NCBI RefSeq assembly: GCF_016583825.1
Contig: NZ_NRRV01000033.1
Coordinates: 1-54,493, forward strand
Direction: 5' to 3'
Length of the DNA stretch: 54,493 nucleotides
DNA from: Thiohalocapsa halophila
Lineage (GTDB): Bacteria; Pseudomonadota; Gammaproteobacteria; Chromatiales; Chromatiaceae
Part shown: positions 34,940-44,149 of the stretch, piece after piece
How positions within the stretch are numbered: position 1 is the stretch's first letter
Layout of the letters: each line of letters opens with the position of its first letter
Translations under genes and position numbers: made by a program
The notes under the pieces: generated by a model
Database searches by the model: none
What the model was told of the DNA's origin: nothing
Seen by the model: the letters and a program-made list of their open reading frames with translations, nothing else

Positions 34940-37372
34940 TCAAGGGCCATGGACGGCGACGGGCATCTCTTTGATGGGCACGACCTGGGAGTCGCCGGGC
35001 TGCATGGTGACGCTGCGGTCGTCGATGCGCAGACGGATGGCGCCCAGGTGTGCCGAGACGGCGCGGATCTGCATCTGTTCGTGGGTGATGTGCAGCGCGA
35101 GCGTCTGGCCGCGGTAGCGCAGGCGAATGCGCAGGCTGGTCAGCTCGTCCGGGAGCTGCGGGTTCAGCACGAGCTGCTCGTCGCGGACTTCGATGCCGGT
35201 GTAGCAGCGCTGCATCAGGTCCACAGTGCCGGCCATGGCGCCGAGGTGGATGCCCTCTGAGGTGGTGCCGCCCTGGATGTCCGCGACATCGCTCTCGACG
35301 GCCTGGCTGAACAGCCGCCAGGAGCGCGGGCGGTCCGAGCGCGCCAGCACCCAGGCGTCGACGACGCGGCTCAGCGTCGAGCCGTGGCTGGTGCGTGCGC
35401 CGTAGTAGTCGACGTTGCGGGGGATCATGTCCGGGTCGAAGTCGTAGCCCAGGCGCTCGAACAGCTGCTCCACCACCTCGGCGGAGAGCAGATAGAAGAG
35501 CATCAGCACGTCCGCCTGCTTGGTGGCCTGGTAGCGGTTCGGGGAGTCGCCCTCGGCCTCCAGAATGCGGTCCAGGCGCTGGATGTCGCCGTATTGCTCG
35601 CGGTAGCCGTCCCAGTCCAGCTCTTGGAGCTGCTCGAAGCCCTCGAACTGGCTGATGATGCCGTCGCCGTGGAAGCATACCCGCAGCTTGCGGCTGACCG
35701 TGTCCCAGTGGTCGAGCTCGTCCGGGGTGATGTCCAGCTGGGCCACCAGCTCGTCCCAGCGCTCCCGCGGCAGGTGCTCGGGCAGGGACAGCGCCCGGCA
35801 GAGCACCCAGACGGCCATCACCGTGGTGTAGGCGTGGTTGTCGAGGCCGGGCTCCTCGCGGTCTGGGTAGCGGGTGTGGAACTCATCCGGGCCGACGACG
35901 CCGTTGATCTCGTAGCGGCCGAGGGTCTGGTTGAGCTGCGCCTTGCTGGCCCAGAAGCGGGCGATCTCCAGCAGCATCTCGGCGCCGAAGAAGGACAGGA
36001 ACTCGGTGTCGCCGCTGGTTTGGTAGTACTGCCAGATGTTGTAGGCGATGGCCGCGTTGACGTGGCGCTGTAGGTGCGTCTCGTCCGGTGTCCAGTGCCC
36101 GGAGCGCGGGTTCAGGTGCAGCTGCTGGCTCTCTTCCCGGCCGTTGCTGCCGGACTGCCAGGGATACATGGCGCCGCGGTAGCCGGCTTCCCGCGCCGCG
36201 GCCCGGGCGGCGGGCAGGCGCCGCCAGCGGTACATGAGCAGCGAGCGGGTGATCTCCGGCAGGCGCAGGTTCAGGGTCGGGAAGATGAACAGCTCGTCCC
36301 AGAAGATGTGCCCGCGGTAGGCCTCGCCGTGCAGGCCGCGGGCGGGCACGCCGGCGTCCAGGTCCATGACCTGGGGCCCCGCCGTCACCAGCAGATGGAA
36401 CAGATGCAGGTGCAGGATGGCCGCGGTGCGGTGGTCGTGGTCGTCGGCCAGCTCCAGCTCCAGGTCGAAGCGCTGCCAGAGCTGCTGCCAGAGGAGCGCG
36501 CTGCCGGCGAGCAGCGCTGCGAAGCGGGGCGCGTCGGCGATGGCGTTGCGGGCCGCCAGCCCGCATTCGCTGATGGCGGCATCGCGGGAGGTGTAGAGGG
36601 CGACCACCTTTTCGACGGCTATGGGCTGGCCGGCGTCGAGCTGCAGCGTGAAGGTCTGGCCGATGCGCTCGTCGGCCTGCTCTAGGCTCGGCTCGCCGGC
36701 CAGGGCCTCGTCGTTGCGGTACAGCCGGGTGCGCGCGGCCAGCGCGATCTCCAGGCGCGACTGGCGGGTGCGGACCTTCAGCCAGATGCCGTCCTCGCCG
36801 ACGGGCTCGGTGGCCATGAGCTCCAGGTGCTGTCCTTCCAGCCCCTGGTAGCGCTCGACGCCCGAGTTGGTGACGCTGCCGTCCAGGGCGCTTTCGACGG
36901 TGACGGTCCCCGACCAGTCTTCCGCCGTGATCTCGGTCTCGAGCGCCGCCAGGTGATGCTCCGACATGTGCACCAGCCGGCGCTGGCGAAGCCTGGTGGT
37001 GCGTGCGCTGTCATCGCGGAAGCGGACCTCGCGCTCCAGCACGCCGCGGCGCATGTCGAGCCCCTGGTGGTAGTCCAGGATGTCGACGGTGTCGAGCGAA
37101 AACTCGGTGCCGTCGTCGAAGGTCAGGCGCAGCGGCAGCCAGTTGGGGAGGTTCACCAGGTCCTCGTTCTCCACCGTGCGCCCGTGCACGTCGCTGCGGG
37201 CGCGGTCGTAGCCGCCGGCGAGGTAGGTGCCGGGATAGTGGTGCTCGTTGGCCTCGGCCTCCGGGGCGGCGCCGCGGGTGGCGAAGTAGCCGTTGCCGAG
37301 GGTGCAGAGGGCCTCGCGCAGGCGCTCCTGCTCGGGTTGGTAGTCGTGGTAGTGCCAGTGCCAGTCGTTCAT
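34940..37372 (-). CDS. Glycoside hydrolase family 65 (maltose/trehalose/kojibiose phosphorylase-like)
   Basis: 810-residue cytoplasmic enzyme of family GH65, inverting phosphorylases of alpha-glucosides. N-terminal beta-sandwich (LCTLGNGYFATRGAAPEAEA) to about residue 290; (alpha/alpha)6 barrel with ARGLHGEAYRGHIFWDELFI near 345, the catalytic acid in INGVVGPDEFHTRYPDREEP near 490, ATKQADVLMLFYLL near 610, HGSTLSRVVDAWVLARSDRP near 660, and the phosphate-binding GGTTSEGIHLGAMAGTVDLM near 700. No hydrolase-type loss of the phosphate loop is seen, so phosphorolysis is favoured. It would release beta-glucose 1-phosphate. The sugar is not determined. A 3' end fragment of the gene recurs at 34392-34465. 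Confidence 0.93.
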   Translation of the reverse strand: MNDWHWHYHDYQPEQERLREALCTLGNGYFATRGAAPEAEANEHHYPGTYLAGGYDRARSDVHGRTVENEDLVNLPNWLPLRLTFDDGTEFSLDTVDILDYHQGLDMRRGVLEREVRFRDDSARTTRLRQRRLVHMSEHHLAALETEITAEDWSGTVTVESALDGSVTNSGVERYQGLEGQHLELMATEPVGEDGIWLKVRTRQSRLEIALAARTRLYRNDEALAGEPSLEQADERIGQTFTLQLDAGQPIAVEKVVALYTSRDAAISECGLAARNAIADAPRFAALLAGSALLWQQLWQRFDLELELADDHDHRTAAILHLHLFHLLVTAGPQVMDLDAGVPARGLHGEAYRGHIFWDELFIFPTLNLRLPEITRSLLMYRWRRLPAARAAAREAGYRGAMYPWQSGSNGREESQQLHLNPRSGHWTPDETHLQRHVNAAIAYNIWQYYQTSGDTEFLSFFGAEMLLEIARFWASKAQLNQTLGRYEINGVVGPDEFHTRYPDREEPGLDNHAYTTVMAVWVLCRALSLPEHLPRERWDELVAQLDITPDELDHWDTVSRKLRVCFHGDGIISQFEGFEQLQELDWDGYREQYGDIQRLDRILEAEGDSPNRYQATKQADVLMLFYLLSAEVVEQLFERLGYDFDPDMIPRNVDYYGARTSHGSTLSRVVDAWVLARSDRPRSWRLFSQAVESDVADIQGGTTSEGIHLGAMAGTVDLMQRCYTGIEVRDEQLVLNPQLPDELTSLRIRLRYRGQTLALHITHEQMQIRAVSAHLGAIRLRIDDRSVTMQPGDSQVVPIKEMPVAVHGP

Positions 37373-37921
37373 GTCCGTCGCTCAACAGATGGGCCGGGCT
37401 CGGCGGCGACGCCGGCGTGCTGCCCGACGCCAGCCCCCGCGGGATCGCGCTGCCGGGTCGCGCGCTCCGGCGTGCCGCCACCGCGTCGGCCGGAGGTTCC
37501 GGCATAGATACAGCAAGTCGTGGACCAGTCCCGGGGCGGCGCTCGCGCACGCCATCACGCCTGTCCACGGCGAGCCAATGCTCAGGGACCGGTGAGATTG
37601 GGCAAGTATTGCTTACGGCTGCCCCGCGTGCGTCGTGGGAGTGCTTCGGCGTAGGTCGGGCCGACATCAGGAGGCCCGACAATCAGCAGGTTGCCGGTAG
37701 CGCGGTGTCGGGCCTCGTGCCTCAGCCCGACCGGAGCATTCTTGTCACGCTCGGGCTGGCGCAGCGGTTGCTTGCTTCCGGGATGGAAACGCGGCATCCG
37801 ATACGGCATGCGAACGCGCCCTACAACGACGGCTTGCCCCGGGGGCGGATTCGGCGCGGACTCTCCGGTCCCGACGGCTGCCCGGTTGTGCGCAGGCCGT
37901 CGCGACCAACGGAGACCCCTC
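37373..37921. other. Intergenic region with one GTAGGTCGG-family hairpin copy
   Basis: No gene is recognised in these 549 bases. Bases 37652-37682 read GTAGGTCGGGCCGACATCAG then GAGGCCCGACA, and 37708-37723 holds the partner TGTCGGGC ... GCCCGAC, a divergent copy of the 107-bp array unit. GGAGACCCCTC lies before the BON gene start. Confidence 0.7.
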
Positions 37922-38890
37922 ATGATGCATACGCCATCGCGCGTCCGATCACCATTGCTTCCCCGCTTCACTTGGCGAGCCAGCCGCCGGGCCGTCGGGC
38001 CCGGGCTGGCGGCGGCCCTCGGCGGTCTGCTGCTCGCGGCCGGGGGTGTCGCAATCGCCCAGGACCTGGAGAGCGACCCGCCCGGCGTGCCGGAGCCCGT
38101 GACGGCGGTGGGCGACGCACAGCCGGAGCACACCGGCGTCGAGGCGCCGCCCGGCTCCGAGCTGTGGACCGAGGCGCGGCTCTTGACCACCTACAGCCTC
38201 AACGAGCACTTGAACCCCTTCGATATCGACGTCGGTGTCGACGGCGACACCGTGACCTTGAGCGGCATCGTGGACACGCCTGTGGCGCGCGATTTGGCGG
38301 TACTGCTGGCGCGTGATCTGAGCGGCGTCGACAAGGTGGTGGACCGCCTGCAGGTCGCGCCGCCGGGCCAGACAGAGCGGACCGTGAACCCCTTCTACCG
38401 CAGCGTGACCGAGGCCAATACCAGCGCGCGGGTCAAGCTGCAGCTATTGTGGCGCGAGCCCGTCTACGGGCTGCTGGTGGACGTGACCACCAGCGGTGAC
38501 ACGGTCATCCTCTCCGGCGACGTCCGCTCGGCGGAGGACAAGGCGCTGGCCGAGCGGATCGCCCGGCGCACCGAAGGGGTCGCCGCGGTGGAGAGCCAAC
38601 TGACGGTGGACCCGGACGCGACGGTTGCCGACGAGGCTCGGGAGGTGATGACCTCGGCGGCGGAGCAAGTGTCGGATGCCTGGCTGACGGCGCGCGTTGC
38701 GGCATCGTTGCGCTTCGACCGCACGCTGGACGCGGCGCGGGTCGATGTCACCACCCGGGACGGTGTCGTTACGCTGTCGGGACAGGTGCCGACGGCGGCC
38801 GATAAGCGCGAGGCGGCCGAGCTGGCCGCCGCCATCGACGGCGTGGCGCGGGTCGAGAACCTGATTGCTGTTGACGGCCCCGAGGCCTGA
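37922..38890 (+). CDS. Exported protein with three BON domains
   Basis: 322-residue periplasmic protein. The signal peptide (residues about 1-47, ALGGLLLAAGGVAIAQD) should be cleaved after AIA or nearby. Three BON domains follow: about 60-140 (WTEARLLTTYSLNEHLNPFD), about 155-225 (KLQLLWREPVYGLLVDVTTS) and about 245-320 (WLTARVAASLRFDRTLDAAR), each with the pattern V-x-V-x-x-G-x-V-x-L-x-G. BON proteins such as OsmY stabilise the envelope under osmotic stress or bind lipid; two domains are usual, three less so. GGAG precedes the ATG pair at 37922/37925. It is followed by the long repeat array at 39025. Confidence 0.88.
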   Translation: MMHTPSRVRSPLLPRFTWRASRRAVGPGLAAALGGLLLAAGGVAIAQDLESDPPGVPEPVTAVGDAQPEHTGVEAPPGSELWTEARLLTTYSLNEHLNPFDIDVGVDGDTVTLSGIVDTPVARDLAVLLARDLSGVDKVVDRLQVAPPGQTERTVNPFYRSVTEANTSARVKLQLLWREPVYGLLVDVTTSGDTVILSGDVRSAEDKALAERIARRTEGVAAVESQLTVDPDATVADEAREVMTSAAEQVSDAWLTARVAASLRFDRTLDAARVDVTTRDGVVTLSGQVPTAADKREAAELAAAIDGVARVENLIAVDGPEA

Positions 38891-39024
38891 GATGCGCCGC
38901 CAGACCAGGGCGACCGCAGCCTGGGCGAGCCTCATGGACTCGCCTGCCACAGTCGGTTCATTTGCCCCTAGCGGCGGTGGAGCTGCCCCGGCGGCGTGAG
39001 CGGCTTGATCGCTGCTGACAGCCG

Positions 39025-40130
39025 TGTCGCGGCAAGGATGCCGCTCCCACGGGCACGGCGTCGCCGTGGGAGCGGCCTCTGGCCGCGACGACTTCCAGGG
39101 CGCTGGCAACGGCGCGTCGCGGCAAGGATGCCGCTCCCACAGGCGCGGGGTCGCTGTGGGAGCGGCCTCTGGCCGCGACGACTTCCAGAGCGGTGACAGC
39201 GGCCCGTCGCGGCAAGGATGCCGCTCCCACAGGCACGGCGTCGCCGTGGGAGCGGCCTCTGGCCGCGACGACTTCCAGAGCGGTGACAGCGGCCCGTCGC
39301 GGCAAGGATGCCGCTCCCACGGGCGCGGAGTCGCTGTGGGAGCGGCCTCTGGCCGCGACGACTTCCAGGGCGCCGGCAGCGGCGCGTCGCGGCAAGGATG
39401 CCGCTCCCACGGGCGCGGAGTCGCTGTGGGAGCGGCCTCTGGCCGCGACGACTTCCAGAGCGGTGGCAGCGGCGCGTCGCGGCAAGGATGCCGCTCCCAC
39501 GAGCGCGGAGTTGCGGTGGGAGCGGCCTCTGGCCGCGATGACTTCAAGGGCGGTGGCGGCGGCGCGTCGCGGCAGGGATGCCGCTCCCACAGGCACGGGG
39601 TCGCCGTGGGAGCGGCCTCTGGTCGCGACGACTTCCAGAGCGGTGACAGCGGCCCGTCGCGGCAGGGATGCCGCTCCCACATCCGCGGGCTCGCTGTGGG
39701 AGCGGCCTCTGGCCGCGAGGACTTCCAGGACGGTGGCAGTGGCCCGTCGCGGCAGGGATGCCGCTCCCACGGGCGCGGGGTCGCTGTGGGAGCGGCCTCT
39801 GGCCGCGACGGCTTCCAGGGCGGTTGCAGCGGCCCGTCGCGGCAGGGATGCCGCTCCCGCGGGCGCGGGGTGGCTGTGGGAGCGGCCTCTGGCCGCGACG
39901 GCTTCCAGGGCGGTTGCAGCGGCCCGTCGCGGCAGGGATGCCGCTCCCACGGGCGCGGGGTCGCTGTGGGAGCGGCCTCTGGCCGCGACGGCTTCCAGGG
40001 CGGTTGCAGCGGCCCGTCGCGGCAAGGATGCCGCTCCCACGGGCGCGGGGTCGCTGTGAGAGCGGCCTCTGGCCGCGACGGCTTCCAGGGCGCTGGCAAC
40101 GGCGCGTCGCGGCAAGGATGCCGCTCCCAC
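39025..40130. repeat. Hairpin (REP-like) array C, twelve units of exactly 90 bp
   Basis: Left arms GTGGGAGCGGCCTCTGGCC recur every 90 bases from 39066 to 40056 (twelve, the last with one change to GTGAGAG), each with a right arm GGCAAGGATGCCGCTCCCAC or GGCAGGGATG form; a lone right arm starts the array. No insertion or deletion disturbs the period over more than 1.1 kb, while substitutions occur in the central part. Because 90 is divisible by three, several frames are open on both strands; I do not regard these as genes. It fills the gap between the BON gene and sodC. Confidence 0.95.
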
Positions 40131-40160
40131 GGGCGGCCGGTCACCGCGCTATCGCCGGCA

Positions 40161-40712
40161 TCACTCCACCTGCTCCTCGATCACCCCGCAGGCGATGCGC
40201 GGCCCGGCGGCACCCGATGGCTGGGAGCGATAGTCGTCGGCGTTGGCGTGGAGCACCAGCGCGGCGCCGTCGGCGTCGAGCAACTGCTCATCCATCTCGG
40301 CCACTTCGGTCATGACCTCCAGCTGCAGGGCGCCGGTCTTGGGCACATGGATGTTCGGCATGTCCCCGAGATGCGGGCCGTTCTCGGTCAGATAGCCGTG
40401 GCTGGTGTCGGGCGCCATCAGATGCCCGCCGGCGGACTTGAAGGGCGGCTCGCACTTGCCGGTCTCGTGGATATGAAAGCCATGCACGCCCGGCGGCAGG
40501 CCGGCGAAGTTCACGTGCAGCAGCACACCCGCCGGCGTCTCATGCAGCAGGGCATTGCCGACGAGGTCGCCGTCGCGGTCGTGGATCTTGGCCTCGGCGA
40601 CAGCGCCCTCCTCGGCTGCGGCGGGCAGGGCGGTGACGGCAGCGATGACTGCGGCACTCAGGGCGGCGCGTACCCCAGGAAATGGCGTCGGAGAGAGAGG
40701 GTGTCTGGACAT
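40161..40712 (-). CDS. sodC: Periplasmic Cu/Zn superoxide dismutase
   Basis: 183-residue SodC. Start chosen at ATG 40712, with GAG at a suitable distance and an immediate signal peptide (RAALSAAVIAAVTALPAAAE, residues about 15-34). Metal ligands: GVHGFHIHETGKCEPPF near residues 79-95 (two His, one disulphide Cys), SAGGHLMAPDTSHGYLTENG near 97-116, HLGDMPNIHVPKTGALQLEV near 118-137, and the closing ALVLHANADDYRSQPSGAAG with the last His. It dismutates superoxide in the periplasm. Intact; the hairpin array lies 30 bases after its stop. Confidence 0.95.
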   Translation of the reverse strand: MSRHPLSPTPFPGVRAALSAAVIAAVTALPAAAEEGAVAEAKIHDRDGDLVGNALLHETPAGVLLHVNFAGLPPGVHGFHIHETGKCEPPFKSAGGHLMAPDTSHGYLTENGPHLGDMPNIHVPKTGALQLEVMTEVAEMDEQLLDADGAALVLHANADDYRSQPSGAAGPRIACGVIEEQVE

Positions 40713-40977
40713 GGGATAAGGCTCCTGGTCGGGTCGAAAAACTTCGTCGGACACCCAATCAGGTGCCGACCTCGACTCACAAGCAACCTGAATGCCGTCC
40801 CGCAGCACGCCCCATGCGAGCGCTGCCGGATAGCGCGCTCTCAATGCGGTGACAGTAACTATAACTCAAGGTGGTGAGGAAAGGGTGACGGCAACGGAAT
40901 CGGCCCTGCGCCGCCGGTGGCAGGCACGCCTGCGTATACTCCCATCACCCCTCACACTGGCCGTGGAGGCCCGCCTC

Positions 40978-41748
40978 GTGCTCAGCAGCGCTTCGATAGG
41001 GCCGGCGATGGGCCCGCCACGCCTGCTTCGCCGCCGTCTGCTCTTTGGCGCCCGCCTTGGCTTACTGACGGTGCTGTTCGCGCTCGGTGCGACAGCGGCC
41101 TTGGCCCAGGGCGACCCGCTACAGGCGGTGGAGATCACCGCGGCGGACATCGGCCAGGATCTGGAGGACGCGGTGCGCCGGATGCAGCCCCTGGTGCAGC
41201 GCTACGGCTACGCCGGCGTCGCCGGCGCGGTTGCGGCGGAGGGCTTCGGGGTGCCCGCACCCGGGCAGACCTTGCTGATGGCGGGCGCCCTGGAGGCGGC
41301 CCACGGCAAGCTCAACCTCACGCTGCTGCTCACACTGGCCGTCATCGCTGCCGTGCTCGGCAACAGCCTGGGATATGTCATCGGCCGACACGGCGGGCGG
41401 CCGCTGCTGCGAAGACTGCACGTCAACGCAGCGCACGAGGCAAAGCTCACCGCCCTGTTCGATCGCTTCGGTGGCGGCTTCATTCTGCTGGCCCGGTTCT
41501 TCGACGGCCCCCGGCAGCTGAACGGCATCCTCGCCGGCACCCTGGCCATGCCCTGGTGGCTGTTCACTGTTTTCAACGTGGCCGGCGCCGTGCTCTGGGT
41601 CAGCGTCTGGGGGCTCGGCACCTTCTACCTGACCGAGCACCTGCACAGAGTGGACGCCGCGCTGCGGGCGCTGAACCCCTGGGTGGCCAGCATCGCCGTC
41701 GCCGGCGTGCTGGCCGTCCTTGTGTATCTGTTTCGCCGCGCGCATTGA
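40978..41748 (+). CDS. DedA family membrane protein with N-terminal extension
   Basis: 256-residue inner-membrane protein. The GTG at 40978 is chosen because GGAGG lies eight bases before it; ATG 41008 is an alternative. A first hydrophobic segment resembling a signal peptide (LGLLTVLFALGATAALAQG) is followed by the DedA core: YGYAGVAGAVAAEGFGVPAP near 75-95, GNSLGYVIGRHGGRPLLRRL near 132-151, the R-F-x-x-x-R motif in LLARFFDGPRQLNGILAGTL near 175-194, then FNVAGAVLWVSVWGLGTFY. DedA proteins are undecaprenyl-phosphate or phospholipid flippase-like. The N-terminal exported-looking segment is unusual for the family. Confidence 0.85.
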   Translation: MLSSASIGPAMGPPRLLRRRLLFGARLGLLTVLFALGATAALAQGDPLQAVEITAADIGQDLEDAVRRMQPLVQRYGYAGVAGAVAAEGFGVPAPGQTLLMAGALEAAHGKLNLTLLLTLAVIAAVLGNSLGYVIGRHGGRPLLRRLHVNAAHEAKLTALFDRFGGGFILLARFFDGPRQLNGILAGTLAMPWWLFTVFNVAGAVLWVSVWGLGTFYLTEHLHRVDAALRALNPWVASIAVAGVLAVLVYLFRRAH

Positions 41749-42032
41749 GCCGCGGGCCCGGTGGCCATCCCCGGAGGCAACAGGGTGTCGTCTTGCCCCA
41801 TCGGAAGCTCGCCTGTACCGCCAGGCAGTCGCACCACGGCCAGGCCTGCCTCGGCGCCATGCGCGGAGCCACGGCACGGCACAGGTCTTAACCAGCAACA
41901 TAGCTGCGCACCTGCGAGCGCTACGTCCGAAAGAGCGGGCAAGCACCGATGGCAGCCGCGCCAGGCGTGCCGCGGTGTCGGTCGGGCGGAGGTTTTTGGT
42001 GCCTGACAATGCAGGCGGTGGCGGCCATCTGA
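41749..42032. other. Intergenic, no gene seen
   Basis: Convergent region between DedA and mgtE. I see no gene or repeat other than the hairpin annotated at 42033-42058. Confidence 0.5.
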
Positions 42033-42058
42033 GGAAACGCCGAGCGATTGGCGTTTCC
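42033..42058 (-). terminator. Hairpin after mgtE, possible terminator
   Basis: GGAAACGCC (42033-42041) pairs perfectly with GGCGTTTCC (42050-42058) around an eight-base loop, immediately after the mgtE stop. No run of T follows on the minus strand, so it is a weak candidate. Confidence 0.45.
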
Positions 42059-42059
42059 C

Positions 42060-43712
42060 CTAGAGCAGGAGCAGCGTCGCCAGGCCGAGAAAGGCGAAGA
42101 ACCCGACCACGTCGGTCACGGTGGTCAGCACGACGCTGCCTGCCAGCGCCGGGTCGATGCCGAGGCGGCGCAGGATCAGCGGAATCAAGACGCCCGCGAG
42201 GGCGGCGCACAAGAGGTTGAGCAGGATCGCGGCGGCGATGATGCCGCCGATCGCCCAGTTGCCGAACCACACAATAGCGAGCGCCGCCACCACCAACGCC
42301 CAGAGCAGGCCGTTCAACAGGCCGATGCCGATCTCTTTCAGCAGCAAAATGGAGGTGTTGACGGTGCCCAGCTGGCCCATGGCGAGGCCGCGGATGACCA
42401 GGGTCAGGGTTTGGCTACCGGCGATGCCGCCCATGCTGGCGACGATGGGCATCAGCACCGCCAGCGCCACCACCTGCTCCAGGGTGTTCTCGAACAACCC
42501 GATGACCCAGGCCGCGAGGAAGGCCGTCACGAGGTTGATGCCGAGCCATACAGCGCGCCGCCGGCTGCTGACCACGACGGGGGCGAACATGTCCGTTTCT
42601 TCATCGAGGCCGGCCATGCCCATCATCGAGTGCTCGGCCAGGTCGCGAATCACATCCACGACGTCGTCGACGGTGATGCGCCCCAGAAGTACGCCCGCGG
42701 GGTCCACCACCGGCACGGAGATGAGGTCCTGCGCCTCGAAGCGGCGCGCGATGTCCGCCTCGGGCGCGTCCACCGCCACCGGCTCGAAGTCGGTCTCCAT
42801 GAGCTCGGCGATGGGCGTCTCGGGCTTGGCCGTCAGCACGCGGCGGGCCCGGACGATGCCCTGGTAGCGGTTGCCGCGGTCGACGATGTAGAACTTGTCG
42901 GTGTTCGGGGGCAGGTCTTCGAGGAGGCGCAGGTAGCGCAGCAAGGTGCCGACCTTGATGTCGGCGCGCACCGCGATCTGGTCCAGATTCATCAAACCGC
43001 CGGCACTGTCCTCCGGGTAGGAGAGCATGGACTCCACGCGCTCGCGCTCGCGCCGGTTCAGCGTCAGCAGGATCTCGCGGCCCAGATCGCCCGGCAGGTC
43101 CTGGATGAGGTCGACGAGGTCGTCCGGCGCCATCTCCCGGGCGGCGTCCACCAGGTCGTCCTGCTCCATTTCTGCGGCGAGGCGCCGGCGGACCTCTTCG
43201 TGCAGGTGCCGCAGGACTTTGCCCATGCGGCCGTGCTCCACCATGTCCCAGGCGGCGGCACGGTCGGCGGCGGGCAGCGACTCCAACAGCCCGGCGATGC
43301 GCGCCGGGTGGAGCTTGCGGAACAGCCGCCCGATGCGCTTCAGCTTACCGCTCTCCAGCGCCTCGAGCACCACGCGCAGCTGCGTCTCGTCCGCGGCATC
43401 GGCGCCGCCGGCGGTCGATTCCGCGCCAGTCGCGTCCGCCGACGGCTCGGTGTCTTCGCCGGCGCCGGCCTCCTGGGTCAACTGCGCCCGGAGCGCGGGC
43501 GAGAGGTGCGACAGCACCTTCTGCTCCAGTGGCTCGTCGATCTGCTGCCAGACACTGATCCGCTGCGCCGGCGTCAGGGTTTCCAGCAGACTGGCGATCT
43601 TTGCCGGATGCATCGCCTTGAGGAGGCGCCGCATGCGCTTGCGCTTGCGGCGTTCCAGTGCGTCGCGAATCGCATCGACCTCGGTGTGAATCGTGGCTTT
43701 ATCGGTTGTCAT
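42060..43712 (-). CDS. mgtE: MgtE-family magnesium transporter with duplicated N-terminal domain
   Basis: 550-residue magnesium channel; MgtE is usually about 450. The start is ATG 43712 (AAGAGAG upstream). Two similar helical N-domains occur: residues about 10-75 (RRLLKAMHPAKIASLLETLT) and 115-180 (IGRLFRKLHPARIAGLLESL). Then the linker DLVDLIQDLPGDLGREILLT and a CBS pair (EDSAGGLMNLDQIAVRADIK, then GRITVDDVVDVIRDLAEHSM), then five membrane helices from about 380, including ALAVLMPIVASMGGIAGSQT (the pore entrance) and the C-terminal GSVVLTTVTDVVGFFAFLGL with the conserved pore aspartate. A low-complexity glutamate/alanine linker separates the two N-domains. Confidence 0.93.
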   Translation of the reverse strand: MTTDKATIHTEVDAIRDALERRKRKRMRRLLKAMHPAKIASLLETLTPAQRISVWQQIDEPLEQKVLSHLSPALRAQLTQEAGAGEDTEPSADATGAESTAGGADAADETQLRVVLEALESGKLKRIGRLFRKLHPARIAGLLESLPAADRAAAWDMVEHGRMGKVLRHLHEEVRRRLAAEMEQDDLVDAAREMAPDDLVDLIQDLPGDLGREILLTLNRRERERVESMLSYPEDSAGGLMNLDQIAVRADIKVGTLLRYLRLLEDLPPNTDKFYIVDRGNRYQGIVRARRVLTAKPETPIAELMETDFEPVAVDAPEADIARRFEAQDLISVPVVDPAGVLLGRITVDDVVDVIRDLAEHSMMGMAGLDEETDMFAPVVVSSRRRAVWLGINLVTAFLAAWVIGLFENTLEQVVALAVLMPIVASMGGIAGSQTLTLVIRGLAMGQLGTVNTSILLLKEIGIGLLNGLLWALVVAALAIVWFGNWAIGGIIAAAILLNLLCAALAGVLIPLILRRLGIDPALAGSVVLTTVTDVVGFFAFLGLATLLLL

Positions 43713-44149
43713 GGCGGACTCTCTTGGGGAGATACCGATTGATTGGGCATCTTGATCGCGGAGCGCAGCACCGAGAAGGTCTACCGCGCGGCGCTGACGG
43801 AGCTGTTCGATGCGGGCGAGTACATCAACGCCTTGAGCAAGAAGAAGACGACGAAGCATGCCGAGGCCGACGCCGATCAGGAACGAGATTTTCGATACCG
43901 ATACCGATACCGACGCCGACCCCAATCGGGGACGAGAAGGGTCTCCGAGCTTCCACAGTGTTGCACTAGGGAGCTCTGCCGTGCTGTCCGCGGCAGGCCC
44001 CACGGCGGCTCGGCGATGCCTGGGTGGCGTAGGCCGCTTGCGGCGTCGCTGGCGTGGGCAGCCGCGTTTGATCGCGGGCCGGGCCAATCGGCTATCATCG
44101 GCCTATGTTGCCAGTGCCGCCGGCCACCGCCCGAGGCAGAATCACCACC
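43713..44149. other. Gap between divergent mgtE and CHAD genes
   Basis: No confident gene. A plus-strand frame from about 43743 reads LIAERSTEKVYRAALTELFD and AGEYINALSKKKTTKHAEAD, which has protein-like character and might be the tail of a lost gene, but I do not recognise it. From 43898 a GATACC hexamer repeats three times. TTGATC (44068) and TATCAT (44093), 19 apart, are a weak promoter for the CHAD gene. Confidence 0.4.

Noticed and set aside
38444..40144. Very long open frames on both strands over the repeat array, encoding 30-residue repeats such as [11 protein letters not shown]
   Set aside because: The openness follows from a 90-bp repeat without stop codons; there is no ribosome-binding site, the frames overlap sodC or BON coding sequence, and the DNA has hairpin rather than codon structure.
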